Part shown: positions 8,395-16,034 of the stretch, piece after piece
How the letters are laid out: every line of letters begins with the position of its first letter
Numbering within the stretch: the stretch's first letter is position 1
IMG/VR virus record: IMGVR_UViG_3300023109_001370
Span: 1-31,427 of that record
Reading direction: 5' to 3' (one strand)
Source of the DNA: a virus
Length of the DNA stretch: 31,427 nucleotides
Made by a program: the position numbers and the translations under genes
Notes under the pieces: generated by a model
The model's database searches: none
Told to the model about the DNA's origin: nothing
Seen by the model: only the letters and a program-made list of their open reading frames with translations

Positions 8395-9082
8395 CCTACA
8401 AAAAATTCATATCATTGCTTTGATATCTCATATATTAACTGCCGTGTATTTTATACATTTGCCTCTGTTTACTCTACTAATGGTATTTCCAATTAGTTTA
8501 TTGTGGTTTAATTTAAGCCATGGAGTTTTTATACATAGATATTTTACACACCGCCATTTTGAGTTTAGCAACCTTGGAATATTATTAGGACACATACTAT
8601 ATATTCCTACAAACATGGGTCCGGCCATTATGTGGGCAGGTATGCATATAAAGCACCACAGGACATCTGGAACAGATGAAGATCCACATGAATGGCGACA
8701 CGTTGGTTTGTTTAAAGCAATTTTTAGTAATTATGGTGAGGCTTTTTCTGTAGACTTAAAAGAAGCTGTAAGATTAAAAAAAGAACCTTACGTTAGGTTT
8801 TTCACAAAATACCATTATAAACTGTTATTACTAATGCTTATACCATTAGCTCCAATTATTGCCATGTCCTTTTGGTGGAAACAATTTACAACAATTGTAG
8901 TTCATTTAGATCATGGCGATATAAGTAAACGTACTGGATCTGATACAAGTACAAACATTCATTGGTTGCATTGGTTAATGTGGGGTGACGAAAAGCATAC
9001 TGACCACCATAATAATATAAGAAAAGCAGATCTTGGTAATGACTACATTTATAGGATGGGTAAACTATGGGAAAGAATATAA
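8387..9082 (+). CDS. Membrane fatty-acid desaturase (second of a tandem pair)
   Basis: 231 residues from ATG 8387. Histidine boxes HRYFTH (50-55), HIKHH (87-91) and HTDHH (204-208) match its neighbour, and both proteins share R/A-TSGTD-x-DPHEWR after the second box. This is a clear tandem paralogue pair that has diverged considerably, so the two may act on different positions or chain lengths. Hydrophobic stretches near 10-45, 65-85 and 145-175 fit a membrane protein. It overlaps the small following gene by 16 bases. Confidence 0.82.
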   Translation: MSDLQKIHIIALISHILTAVYFIHLPLFTLLMVFPISLLWFNLSHGVFIHRYFTHRHFEFSNLGILLGHILYIPTNMGPAIMWAGMHIKHHRTSGTDEDPHEWRHVGLFKAIFSNYGEAFSVDLKEAVRLKKEPYVRFFTKYHYKLLLLMLIPLAPIIAMSFWWKQFTTIVVHLDHGDISKRTGSDTSTNIHWLHWLMWGDEKHTDHHNNIRKADLGNDYIYRMGKLWERI

Positions 9083-9357
9083 CTCTTGTAATTAAAACAT
9101 ATAAAGAAGAAGGCTGGCTTGATAATTACAAGGATGGTTTTGTACGATCTTATATGTCTGATAAAGATACGGAAATTTTAGAAAACGCTTTATCTGAAAA
9201 CAGAACAAAATATATAGATGGCAATACTCTTATTATTGAAGATACATATGATAATAAAGTAAAAGCTTTACGTACTTTATCAAAAATACAAAAGCTAAAA
9301 GATAATATGAACGATATTGGATTTAAGGTAACTGTAGATGTTATTACAAAATTATGA
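9067..9357 (+). CDS. Hypothetical protein, 96 aa
   Basis: 96 residues, charged and mixed alpha/beta in appearance, with no motif I recognise. The start ATG 9067 lies inside the second desaturase gene and the stop lies inside the following fusion gene, so it is locked into the same translational run. The sequence alternates acidic and basic residues and has a K-A-L-R-T-L-S-K-I-Q-K helix near the C-terminus. It could be a small partner or carrier of the adjacent enzymes, but there is no D-S-L phosphopantetheine motif, so an acyl-carrier role is not supported. Confidence 0.65.
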   Translation: MGKNITLVIKTYKEEGWLDNYKDGFVRSYMSDKDTEILENALSENRTKYIDGNTLIIEDTYDNKVKALRTLSKIQKLKDNMNDIGFKVTVDVITKL

Positions 9358-10555
9358 AACGCCTCCAAAAGATCTTTTAGCCTATTGGAAATATCAAGCT
9401 GATAACTCTACTGATAGAAATAAAGATTGGTTTCAATATATTCACGAAAAAAGGTTTTTGTTATATACCGTTATTAGAGACGGAGATAATATTGTAGCCT
9501 TTTCAGGTATACAAGAAGAAGGTTTTCCACACTATACTTGTAGAATAGGAACGAGATCTTTTATTGATCCAAAGTATCGTAATTACACATCAAGCCTAGA
9601 GCAGAACAAAGAAACTCCAATCTTTATGATGCTAAAGGCTCAATACCAATGGGTTATAGAAAATACTGACAAAGAAAATTGTTTTGCGAGTATGGAATTT
9701 AATAAAACCGCCGCGTTAAAGTCCAGTGCCAAAAAGTTTAATAGATATAACATTGCTACTGTTTCTGTTTTAAAAGATAGATATAAAATGTTTGATGATG
9801 AAAATAATTTAAGTTGCTTTCAAAGTGTAATGCTTTTTAAAATATCTTCAGAAAGATTTGATCTTAAAAAGCCACCGATTATGCTTATCACAGGATCTTC
9901 AAGAGGTATTGGCGAAGCAATATACAATCATTTTAAATACAAATATAATGTAATAGGTGTAAGTAGAACAGGTAATCCTGAAAGAAAAGGAGACATCACT
10001 GATCCAGCTTTTCGTGAATTGTTATTAAATGAAATAAACCCTGACGTCTTTATCAATAATGCAGGTATATTAGATCACGACTTTTCAACCGTAATGGAAA
10101 CAAACTTAATTGCCGCTGGACATTTAATGACTGAATATTATAAAAGAATGAAACCTGGGAGTTCAATTATCAATATGTCAAGTAGCTGTGCAGTTGTACA
10201 TGGTTATCCGAATATGACAAACTGGAGGTTATCTTATCAAACCGCAAAGTCAGCACTCAAAAAGCTAAGTGAAAATTTATCCGAAAGTCGAACAAGAAAC
10301 ATTCGTGTGACAAGTTTAGAACCTGCTCACGTTGATACTCTTATGACTTGCGGTGGCCGAGGTGAATTGTGGAATTACTCAGAAGAAGAATACCAAGACG
10401 CTGATATAGATAAATTTTTACCAATGCCACCAAAGTATGTTGCAGAAACAATAGAATGGATATTACAACAACCGAAGTGGGTGCAAATCAGTAATATGAG
10501 AATTTTAAATTTGCACAATAAAGAATTAGCTAATATGCCAGTGGATACAAGATGA
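9338..10555 (+). CDS. Acetyltransferase-like domain fused to short-chain dehydrogenase (SDR)
   Basis: 405 residues in two parts. The C-terminal part (about 178-405) is a clear SDR: dinucleotide-binding TGSSRGIG (185-192), D-I-T near 219, NNAG (240-243), catalytic serine in N-M-S-S-S (279-283) and Y300-x3-K304. It would oxidise or reduce a hydroxyl/keto group with NAD(P)(H). The N-terminal part (1-170) has the strand pattern of GNAT-like proteins (VAFSGIQEEG, then a long helix and F-x-S-M-E-F-N-K), but the acetyl-CoA loop is not obvious, so that half is tentative. The start and stop both overlap neighbours, the latter as ATGA. Confidence 0.75.
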   Translation: MLLQNYETPPKDLLAYWKYQADNSTDRNKDWFQYIHEKRFLLYTVIRDGDNIVAFSGIQEEGFPHYTCRIGTRSFIDPKYRNYTSSLEQNKETPIFMMLKAQYQWVIENTDKENCFASMEFNKTAALKSSAKKFNRYNIATVSVLKDRYKMFDDENNLSCFQSVMLFKISSERFDLKKPPIMLITGSSRGIGEAIYNHFKYKYNVIGVSRTGNPERKGDITDPAFRELLLNEINPDVFINNAGILDHDFSTVMETNLIAAGHLMTEYYKRMKPGSSIINMSSSCAVVHGYPNMTNWRLSYQTAKSALKKLSENLSESRTRNIRVTSLEPAHVDTLMTCGGRGELWNYSEEEYQDADIDKFLPMPPKYVAETIEWILQQPKWVQISNMRILNLHNKELANMPVDTR

Positions 10556-11118
10556 AGGAAAATTATTTAATAGAATTAGATCCTAGCAAGCTTGATGTTG
10601 ATTGGCAGGAATTATCATTAGAAGTAGTATCTCTTAATTATTCAAACTATGGTAATTTTTATAATAATATACACGCAACTGACTCAACCACACAATGGAT
10701 GATGGAAACGAATGATTGGAAAGCGTGTGATATTGATTTTAATGTTTGCCCAGAATGTAAAAAGTTGTATGAACAGTTATCTAATATCTTGAACTGTAAA
10801 TATATTAAAGTGCAAAAACCTAGAGCTTTATTTTTAAAGGCAGGTATAGAACTTGTTAAACATACTCATTACAGAGTTCCTGAGCAAAATCATCTTGGTA
10901 TTAATTACATTGTTTCAATAGAAAATGGACCGGTTAATTTTACTGAGTACGGAGATATAGATTATAAGTTTGCTATGTTAAACTCTGTTGAACAGCACAG
11001 TGTACCGGTTTCAGAATACAATAGATATTTAATAGGTATACCGCTAAGATATACAGAAGATACATTTACTTGGGAAGACGTAAAGGATTTATTAAGTGAA
11101 ATACGACTTAATCATTAA
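10552..11118 (+). CDS. Possible cupin/2OG-oxygenase-like protein
   Basis: 188 residues. The segment 95-165 has the layout of a double-stranded beta-helix: a hydrophobic strand, H104-T-H106, N-H-L-G-I-N-Y (H114), then H149 and R158 before I-G-I-P-L. This resembles Asp/Asn-hydroxylase-like oxygenases, but the usual H-x-D is H-x-H here, so iron binding is uncertain. A CxxC pair (C66, C69) lies in the N-terminal half. An alternative is a non-catalytic cupin. It starts in an ATGA overlap with the SDR fusion and runs 23 bases into the next gene. Confidence 0.45.
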   Translation: MKENYLIELDPSKLDVDWQELSLEVVSLNYSNYGNFYNNIHATDSTTQWMMETNDWKACDIDFNVCPECKKLYEQLSNILNCKYIKVQKPRALFLKAGIELVKHTHYRVPEQNHLGINYIVSIENGPVNFTEYGDIDYKFAMLNSVEQHSVPVSEYNRYLIGIPLRYTEDTFTWEDVKDLLSEIRLNH

Positions 11119-11923
11119 TGGCTGCAGCTTTGTAAAATACTTATGGCCTACGTGGGCAGACTTTCTTTGTGCTGGATTTGAAAGCAGAATTAACATCGGC
11201 AACTGGGCTATGGGTTCAGATTATATCTTATACACAACTTATCCATATATTAAAGATGCAGGTCCACCGTATGATACAAAATTTATAATTAATTGGCCAT
11301 TCTATCATAAGTTTGATAATAAAAAAGATGGTGAATGGAATACATTAGGTAATGTACACAACGCCCAAAATAAATCTGAAGAAATACAAAATCATTATTA
11401 TTATTTTTACGACGATGACTATTGGTTTGAAAAGACTGTAAGAAATATGCAAATTGTAAACGATCTGTTAAAAGCAAAAAATTTGACTCATTGGTACACA
11501 AGTGCAGAAGATTATAGCTCAGATGATCGCGGAACAGAACTTAGCTCCATTTACGATAAATCTAATTTTTTAATAAAAGACTTTCACAAAGTTGGACTAG
11601 CTGATAAAGAAACTGCAAAGGTTTGGAAAAAAGGCAGATTTGATTTTAAAGATCAATACGATTGGCATCCTATGTGTACAACACAATTATCCATTGCTAA
11701 GAAAATATCAAAGCAAGCAGATATAGAAATGATAGATGTAGACTTTGAAAAAATCGCAAATGATATAGACAAAAGAATTTATCGGTGTGATGATATATCA
11801 AATTTTAAACAAATTACTTTAGATGAATATATAGATACGAAAGACAAACCAAAACAAAAAAAGAAACCTATATTTGGGAACATTTTTTATAAAGATCCAA
11901 ATAAATTTATATACGAGGATTAA
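11096..11923 (+). CDS. SGNH/GDSL-hydrolase-like protein
   Basis: 275 residues starting at GTG 11096; no in-frame ATG lies near the family-typical N-terminus, which begins with a strand leading directly into N-G-C-S-F (8-12), the equivalent of the GDSL nucleophile block. A block-III-like I-I-N-W-P-F-Y and a C-terminal D189-W-H191-P (D-x-H-P) fit the SGNH catalytic Asp/His. The family hydrolyses or transfers acyl groups, often acetyl groups on glycans. The C-terminal 30 residues are lysine-rich and may be a tail. It ends directly before the ATG of the dioxygenase gene. Family assignment is by motif only. Confidence 0.5.
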   Translation: MKYDLIINGCSFVKYLWPTWADFLCAGFESRINIGNWAMGSDYILYTTYPYIKDAGPPYDTKFIINWPFYHKFDNKKDGEWNTLGNVHNAQNKSEEIQNHYYYFYDDDYWFEKTVRNMQIVNDLLKAKNLTHWYTSAEDYSSDDRGTELSSIYDKSNFLIKDFHKVGLADKETAKVWKKGRFDFKDQYDWHPMCTTQLSIAKKISKQADIEMIDVDFEKIANDIDKRIYRCDDISNFKQITLDEYIDTKDKPKQKKKPIFGNIFYKDPNKFIYED

Positions 11924-12757
11924 ATGGATTATACTTTACATGAAAACGGTTGGACCGTTATAGTTGAGGATGATATACGAGATTTATCGTCTTCTGATAT
12001 ACTAAATGTTGCTAAGTTATTGTCAGAGCAAACTGTTGTTGTATTTAATAAGCAAATAGATATTAGTCCAGAAAATCAATTAGAAATTGCGCACATAATT
12101 GGAGACGTTATGAAACAGCGTAATAAGTCTCGGTCTAATCCTATTAATCTTATTGACGGCATAATCAGAGTTACAGGAAAGAAGAATGATAAAGGCGAGC
12201 CTGGGTTGTTTGGGCATACAAGCGCGTTAGATTGGCATGCAAATCAAGCAAGCAATAAAAACAGAGATCCTATTGTTTGGATGTATGGCGCTGAAGGTAT
12301 GGAAGGTAGCAGGACTAGCTTTATTAATATGGCTAATGTATACGAAAATTTACCTGATGATTTTAAAAAAGAAATTAAAAATATAAAATGCTTCTTTGGG
12401 TACGAGGCAGGTAAGTATAGTACAACACCATATTTTAGAGACCATGTTAATACAGAAAGTCTCTTTGATTTGGTAATGACAGTAGCATCAGGTAAAACTA
12501 GTTTATATTACCCGTTCTTACAAGTGTTTGGGATGGATCAAATTGATGAAGATAAATTTAAAAGTATTCACAACCGTTTAGTTGAATACATATTAGATGA
12601 GCAACATTCGTATCATCATAATTGGTTAGATGGGCAAATTCTTTTATCAGACCAATGGTTAAGCTTACACAAGAGATGGGAATTTGACAAGATGGAAGAA
12701 AGAGTATTACATAGGATAGCTATCAACTATAAAAATGTTTATGAAAGCTATCCTTAA
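11924..12757 (+). CDS. TauD/TfdA-like 2-oxoglutarate dioxygenase with HxN variant
   Basis: 277 residues; ATG 11924 is preceded by an ACGAGGAT ribosome site. N-terminal strands (TVVVFNKQ), W104-H105-A-N107, then G-S-R-T-S-F-I-N-M (127-136) with Y-E-N-L-P, and L-S-L-H249-K-R251 form the TauD/TfdA layout. H105 and H249 are the iron histidines and R251 the likely 2-oxoglutarate arginine. The usual carboxylate ligand of the HxD motif is Asn here. Typical activity is hydroxylation; the variant ligand might alter this or weaken iron binding. Last gene of the rightward cluster; its stop overlaps the stop of a convergent gene in TTAA. Confidence 0.78.
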   Translation: MDYTLHENGWTVIVEDDIRDLSSSDILNVAKLLSEQTVVVFNKQIDISPENQLEIAHIIGDVMKQRNKSRSNPINLIDGIIRVTGKKNDKGEPGLFGHTSALDWHANQASNKNRDPIVWMYGAEGMEGSRTSFINMANVYENLPDDFKKEIKNIKCFFGYEAGKYSTTPYFRDHVNTESLFDLVMTVASGKTSLYYPFLQVFGMDQIDEDKFKSIHNRLVEYILDEQHSYHHNWLDGQILLSDQWLSLHKRWEFDKMEERVLHRIAINYKNVYESYP

Positions 12758-13038
12758 ATTTCTGCGCCTGAAACGTTAGACATAGTAACGCCAGATTCTA
12801 AAACCTGACCAACTCCAAGTTCGCTCTGAAGAGCAGAAATAAATTCTGCTGATGAAGCCTCTGTATCGAAATCTATGTACTGATTTTCAATTAATGAGTT
12901 TTCAGGGTCAGGAGTAGTATCTCCGCCAATGATTTTACCGGCCGCTTCAAACTCCATATATTTTGTTTGTATAGTTGCATTAGTTATTGAAGTACTACTA
13001 GCAGGTTTAGTAACTGTGAACGAATATCTGTATGCCAA
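12754..13038 (-). CDS. Hypothetical protein, 94 aa
   Basis: 94 residues, starting at TTG (13038-13036 on the minus strand) with AGGAG about 6 bases upstream inside the preceding gene, which supports this unusual start. The sequence is rich in S, T and A and likely mostly beta (YRYSFTVTKP, then YIDFDTEASS). No family is recognised. Third gene of a leftward operon, separated from the methyltransferase gene by one base, and convergent with the TauD-like gene with a 4-base stop overlap and no visible terminator hairpin. The operon's late-type promoter suggests late expression. Confidence 0.65.
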   Translation of the reverse strand: MAYRYSFTVTKPASSTSITNATIQTKYMEFEAAGKIIGGDTTPDPENSLIENQYIDFDTEASSAEFISALQSELGVGQVLESGVTMSNVSGAEI

Positions 13039-13039
13039 T

Positions 13040-13726
13040 TTACTCTCCTAAGTTTACGTTTAAAAATGGGATAGGGTAATTACTTGTATATATTTTGGTT
13101 GCATTCATTCCATGTTTCTTTAATTTTTCAATTATAAACTCGGTTTTATACACTGCAATAAATTCATCACCGTTTCCTGTATTATACTCATTATTTATAA
13201 CATAAAAGTAATCTTCATTATTATTTCTAAAGTCAACACATTCGCCATATTTGTTTACTCTTTTATTATAAAAGTAATTTAACACCGTATTTGCTCTACC
13301 GTCGCCGTCGTTACAAAGATATGATATAATAACTTTCTTTGGGTTCAACGATCTAAACCAATAAAGTGTTTCTATAATGTCTTCAATTACCATATGGCTA
13401 AAAACGCTGTAAGACCATATGAAATCTTTATGAGTCATTACTGGATAGACGTAGGGATCGTTTGTTCCATCATGATTATACATTTCATTGTATTTGTTTA
13501 GATGAACAAACTGAGCTTTAGAAAATTCTTTTTTGCCTTCGGAAATAGCTTCTTCAACTACGTCAACACAAGTATAAGTTTCTTCGTTAATAGCACCGTT
13601 TGAAAAATGCAAAAGATTACCACTGCTGCCGCCGTAGTCTAATAAAGTATTGCTTTTTGTATATTCAGGTATCAACTCATTAAATAGTGGGTACCTATTG
13701 GTACTCTCATTTCTTGGGTGTGTCAT
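13040..13726 (-). CDS. Class I SAM-dependent methyltransferase
   Basis: 228 residues. Motif I is L-L-D-Y-G-G-S-S-G-N (28-37), followed by strand-2 acidic end T-C-V-D-V-V-E and the strand-4 region I-W-S-Y-S-V-F-S-H-M (with an acidic residue in the loop before it) and post-motif V-I-I-S-Y-L. This is the typical order for small-molecule or glycan methyltransferases. The substrate is unknown. It lies 3 bases after the nitroreductase stop, with no strong ribosome site of its own, which suggests coupling. Same leftward, probably late, operon. Confidence 0.72.
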   Translation of the reverse strand: MTHPRNESTNRYPLFNELIPEYTKSNTLLDYGGSSGNLLHFSNGAINEETYTCVDVVEEAISEGKKEFSKAQFVHLNKYNEMYNHDGTNDPYVYPVMTHKDFIWSYSVFSHMVIEDIIETLYWFRSLNPKKVIISYLCNDGDGRANTVLNYFYNKRVNKYGECVDFRNNNEDYFYVINNEYNTGNGDEFIAVYKTEFIIEKLKKHGMNATKIYTSNYPIPFLNVNLGE

Positions 13727-13729
13727 AAT

Positions 13730-14356
13730 TTAAATATAAGCTACCTCGATTGTTTCTTTTGTTTTTGTTGGAAACACAAAGTCTGGATCTGATTGATGTT
13801 CTCTTCTAGGTCTTGTATCATCTTTATATCCAATTCCCATCATCAGCGCAATATCATTTTCAGTATTTAAAACTTTTTTTACTGCTTCATTATTAAAACA
13901 GGCACAACAGCCAGTTCTATAACCTTTCATCGATGAAATCACATTTAAATATCCTGCAGCAATACCTACAGCCATATCAGCATCTCTTTTCCATGGATCG
14001 CCAAAGGTTTTATCTCTCCACTTATGAGAATCCGTTGGCTCAACATATTCCATTACAACTAACAAGTTTGCAAGAGTTTGTGAATTTGTCGACCATTTGA
14101 CATTATCTTTTGAATAAGGTTCATCAGGATTTGCTAAAACTCCAAAGCCTTCAGTGTTTTCATGAATTGCTTCAATAGTTTTTCTATCTGTAATAAAATT
14201 AGCTTTGTAAAAGGCAAAATTTTGTTTACTAGGACACTCTGTAATTGCAGTCTCTAATAACTTCATATCCTCTTCTGGGATAGTCTTACTTAAATCAAAG
14301 TTGCGCTGGCAATGTTGACTGCGTATCACAGCCTTTTGAATGTCAGAATTTTCCAT
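13730..14356 (-). CDS. Nitroreductase-family FMN oxidoreductase
   Basis: 208 residues. The N-terminal I-R-S-Q-H-C-Q-R-N-F-D corresponds to the R-R-S-x-R-x-F phosphate-binding helix of nitroreductases; P-S-K-Q-N-F matches the A-P-S-x-x-N-x-Q segment; the central helix D-A-D-M-A-V-G-I-A-A-G-Y-L and the G-C-C-A-C turn and M-G-I-G-Y motif complete the fold. Members use FMN and NAD(P)H to reduce or dehydrogenate diverse substrates. A very strong ribosome site AAGGAGG lies just before the ATG on the minus strand. First gene of the leftward operon from the divergent TATAAATA palindrome. Confidence 0.75.
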   Translation of the reverse strand: MENSDIQKAVIRSQHCQRNFDLSKTIPEEDMKLLETAITECPSKQNFAFYKANFITDRKTIEAIHENTEGFGVLANPDEPYSKDNVKWSTNSQTLANLLVVMEYVEPTDSHKWRDKTFGDPWKRDADMAVGIAAGYLNVISSMKGYRTGCCACFNNEAVKKVLNTENDIALMMGIGYKDDTRPRREHQSDPDFVFPTKTKETIEVAYI

Positions 14357-14380
14357 GTTGACCTCCTTAGATTTGTCATA

Positions 14381-14394
14381 TATAAATATTTATA
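14381..14394. promoter_or_regulatory. Divergent T4-type late promoter palindrome
   Basis: TATAAATATTTATA is a perfect 14-base palindrome containing the T4 late -10 octamer TATAAATA on the plus strand (14381-14388) and on the minus strand (14387-14394). It sits between the divergent nitroreductase and carbamoyltransferase genes, 25 to 31 bases from both starts. T4 late promoters are recognised by gp55 with the gp45 clamp as activator; a clamp gene is in this window. Assignment rests on motif identity and position. Confidence 0.75.
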
Positions 14395-14418
14395 CATTTG
14401 TTAAAAAGGGTATTTATT

Positions 14419-15744
14419 ATGAAAATTTTAGGAATAAGCGAAGGCTTTCACGATGCTGGCGCTACCCTAATAGATGGCCCAGAAATAATCAGCGCAACAC
14501 ATGCTGAAAGATTTTCCCGAAAAAAGAATGATCGTTGGCTCCATCCTTCACAGATGCTTGAGGCCTCTAAAGTTGCGTTTTATGAAAAGCCTTGGCTTAA
14601 ACAAACTCGCCAATGGTACGCAGGTCAAGGTACTAAAAAGAAAAGAACAGACTATGATGTTAGTTTTTATCATCATCAATCTCATATGGCTGCTGCATAT
14701 TATACAAGACCTTTTGAAGAAGAACCGGTTTGCGTAGTAATTGATGCTATAGGCGAATGGGATACTACTTCAATATGGTATAAAGGTAAAAAGAAATGGT
14801 CCATGAAGTACCCTAAATCTTTAGGTTTATTTTATAGCGCTATTACTCATTACGTTGGCTTAAAACCTATGGAAGATGAATATATCCTTATGGGCATGGC
14901 AGGATACGGTAAACCACAAGTAAATATGGATTATGTTTTAAAACAAAACCTGCATAAAGGATTAAGAGATATTGCTTTAGGATCTCATCAATATCATATT
15001 GCAGCAAGCGCTCAACACAAACTTGAGCAAGAAATAATAAAAATAATGAATAAGGCAAAACATTATTCTGACTACTTGTGCTATGGCGGCGGAGTAGCTT
15101 TAAACTGTGTTGCCAATAGTAAAATAAAACTAATGTTTAAAGAAGTTTGGATTATGCCAAACCCTGGCGATTGTGGATCTTCTTTAGGTGCAGCAGCATT
15201 AGCTTATGGTAAAAAATTATATTGGAAAGATCCATATCTTGGAACGGAGATTAAAAATGAAATACAAGTTAGTGATGTTGTTCAGCATCTTATTAATAAT
15301 TCCTATTGTGGTATCGCGAATGGCCGTGCTGAGTTTGGCCCTCGTGCCCTTGGTAATCGTAGCCTTCTCGCTGACCCTCGACGAGATGTTAAAGACACTA
15401 TTAACCAAATTAAACGTAGACAAAAATTTCGACCCTTTGCACCTGCCATCTTGGAAGAATTTGCTTCTGAGTATTTCGAAGGACCAATGAATGAGTATAT
15501 GCAATTCGTAGCAAAGGCAAAACACGATTATAAGTCAGTAACGCATATTGACGGAACTGCGAGAGTTCAAGTAGTTAAACCAAACTGTAAATCAATTATT
15601 CGTCCAATCCTTGAAGAATGGTATGACAAGACAGGTTGTCCAATGTTATTGAATACTAGTTTAAATATTAAAGGTCAGCCAATGGTTGATACCTGGGAAC
15701 ATGCAATTGCGTTTGAAAAGAAATATAATGTCAAAGTTTTCTAA
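14419..15744 (+). CDS. NodU/CmcH-family carbamoyltransferase
   Basis: 441 residues from ATG 14419; an in-frame TTG at 14398 is too close to the promoter. The N-terminal half has the ASKHA-like Kae1 fold start (ILGISEGFHDAGATLI), the H-H-x-S-H metal motif, D-A-I-G-E-W-D and M-G-M-A-G-Y-G-K-P. The C-terminal domain has A-N-G-R-A-E-F-G-P-R-A-L-G-N-R-S and L-N-T-S-L-N-I-K-G-x-P. Members make carbamoyl-AMP from carbamoyl phosphate and ATP and transfer the carbamoyl to a hydroxyl of a sugar or nucleoside-like acceptor. It is shorter than the usual 550 or so residues, mostly by trimming between the domains. Probably late-expressed. Confidence 0.88.
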   Translation: MKILGISEGFHDAGATLIDGPEIISATHAERFSRKKNDRWLHPSQMLEASKVAFYEKPWLKQTRQWYAGQGTKKKRTDYDVSFYHHQSHMAAAYYTRPFEEEPVCVVIDAIGEWDTTSIWYKGKKKWSMKYPKSLGLFYSAITHYVGLKPMEDEYILMGMAGYGKPQVNMDYVLKQNLHKGLRDIALGSHQYHIAASAQHKLEQEIIKIMNKAKHYSDYLCYGGGVALNCVANSKIKLMFKEVWIMPNPGDCGSSLGAAALAYGKKLYWKDPYLGTEIKNEIQVSDVVQHLINNSYCGIANGRAEFGPRALGNRSLLADPRRDVKDTINQIKRRQKFRPFAPAILEEFASEYFEGPMNEYMQFVAKAKHDYKSVTHIDGTARVQVVKPNCKSIIRPILEEWYDKTGCPMLLNTSLNIKGQPMVDTWEHAIAFEKKYNVKVF

Positions 15745-15752
15745 AATAGCCA

Positions 15753-15781
15753 TTGACATTCATTATGAAATGGTTTATACT
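15753..15781 (+). promoter_or_regulatory. Sigma-70-type promoter (repeat family member 1)
   Basis: TTGACA (15753-15758), a 17-base spacer, then TATACT (15776-15781), a near-perfect consensus. The spacer begins TTCATTATGAAATGG, shared with the promoter at 17244. The downstream gene starts at 15808 behind AAAGGA. Likely an early promoter read by the host polymerase. Confidence 0.85.
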
Positions 15782-15807
15782 GATTCTATAAACAGAAAGG
15801 ATAAAAC

Positions 15808-15984
15808 ATGAAACGTTTCACTCAGATAATCGCAGACCAAATTCCTCAAGGTCTAGACCGTTACGATCAAATCTTTGCAGCTAAGAAACTTATCCTTGCA
15901 ACAGATTCTGCTATCCTAGCTACATGCAGAGAGACTCTAGAAGAAATTGAAGAAATTATCTTTCAAAGAGATATTAACTATTGA
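15808..15984 (+). CDS. Small hypothetical protein, 58 aa
   Basis: 58 residues from ATG 15808 with a good AAAGGA ribosome site about 7 bases upstream and a near-consensus promoter just before that. The sequence (MKRFTQIIADQIPQ, then L-E-E-I-E-E-I-I-F-Q-R) is predicted helical with an acidic C-terminal helix. No family is recognised. Its TGA stop is nested inside the TTGACA of the following promoter. Position behind a strong host-type promoter suggests early expression and a possible host-interaction role (inference). Confidence 0.75.
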   Translation: MKRFTQIIADQIPQGLDRYDQIFAAKKLILATDSAILATCRETLEEIEEIIFQRDINY

Positions 15985-16009
15985 CATTTGCTCGCGAATC
16001 AGATAGATT
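15981..16009 (+). promoter_or_regulatory. Sigma-70-type promoter (repeat family member 2)
   Basis: TTGACA (15981-15986), 17-base spacer, TAGATT (16004-16009); an alternative -10, TATATA, lies at 16011-16016. It shares the GAATCAG spacer string with the promoter at 17497. It overlaps the stop of the 58-residue gene and precedes ATG 16035. Confidence 0.7.
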
Positions 16010-16034
16010 GTATATATCAACAAAGGAAACTAAC

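Noticed and set aside
9067-9357. Acyl carrier protein role for the 96-residue gene
   Set aside because: Size and position beside desaturases fit, but the D-S-L phosphopantetheine attachment motif is absent.
10552-11118. Confident call of a 2-oxoglutarate oxygenase for the 188-residue gene
   Set aside because: The iron motif would be H-x-H rather than H-x-D, so it is kept only as a possible cupin/oxygenase-like protein.
2-12757. Region A as a host capsule locus rather than phage DNA
   Set aside because: The enzyme content resembles surface-polysaccharide loci, but composition, tight ATGA overlaps and continuity with phage replication genes on the same strand argue for one phage genome. It cannot be excluded without coverage data.
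12757-13038. Terminator between the convergent operons at 12754-12757
   Set aside because: The stops overlap and no hairpin with a T-run is visible around the junction.
13192-13199. TATTTATA, the late octamer on the minus strand, inside the methyltransferase gene
   Set aside because: It is within a coding region about 160 bases before the small 94-residue gene, which is already served by the divergent promoter at 14381-14394; probably chance.
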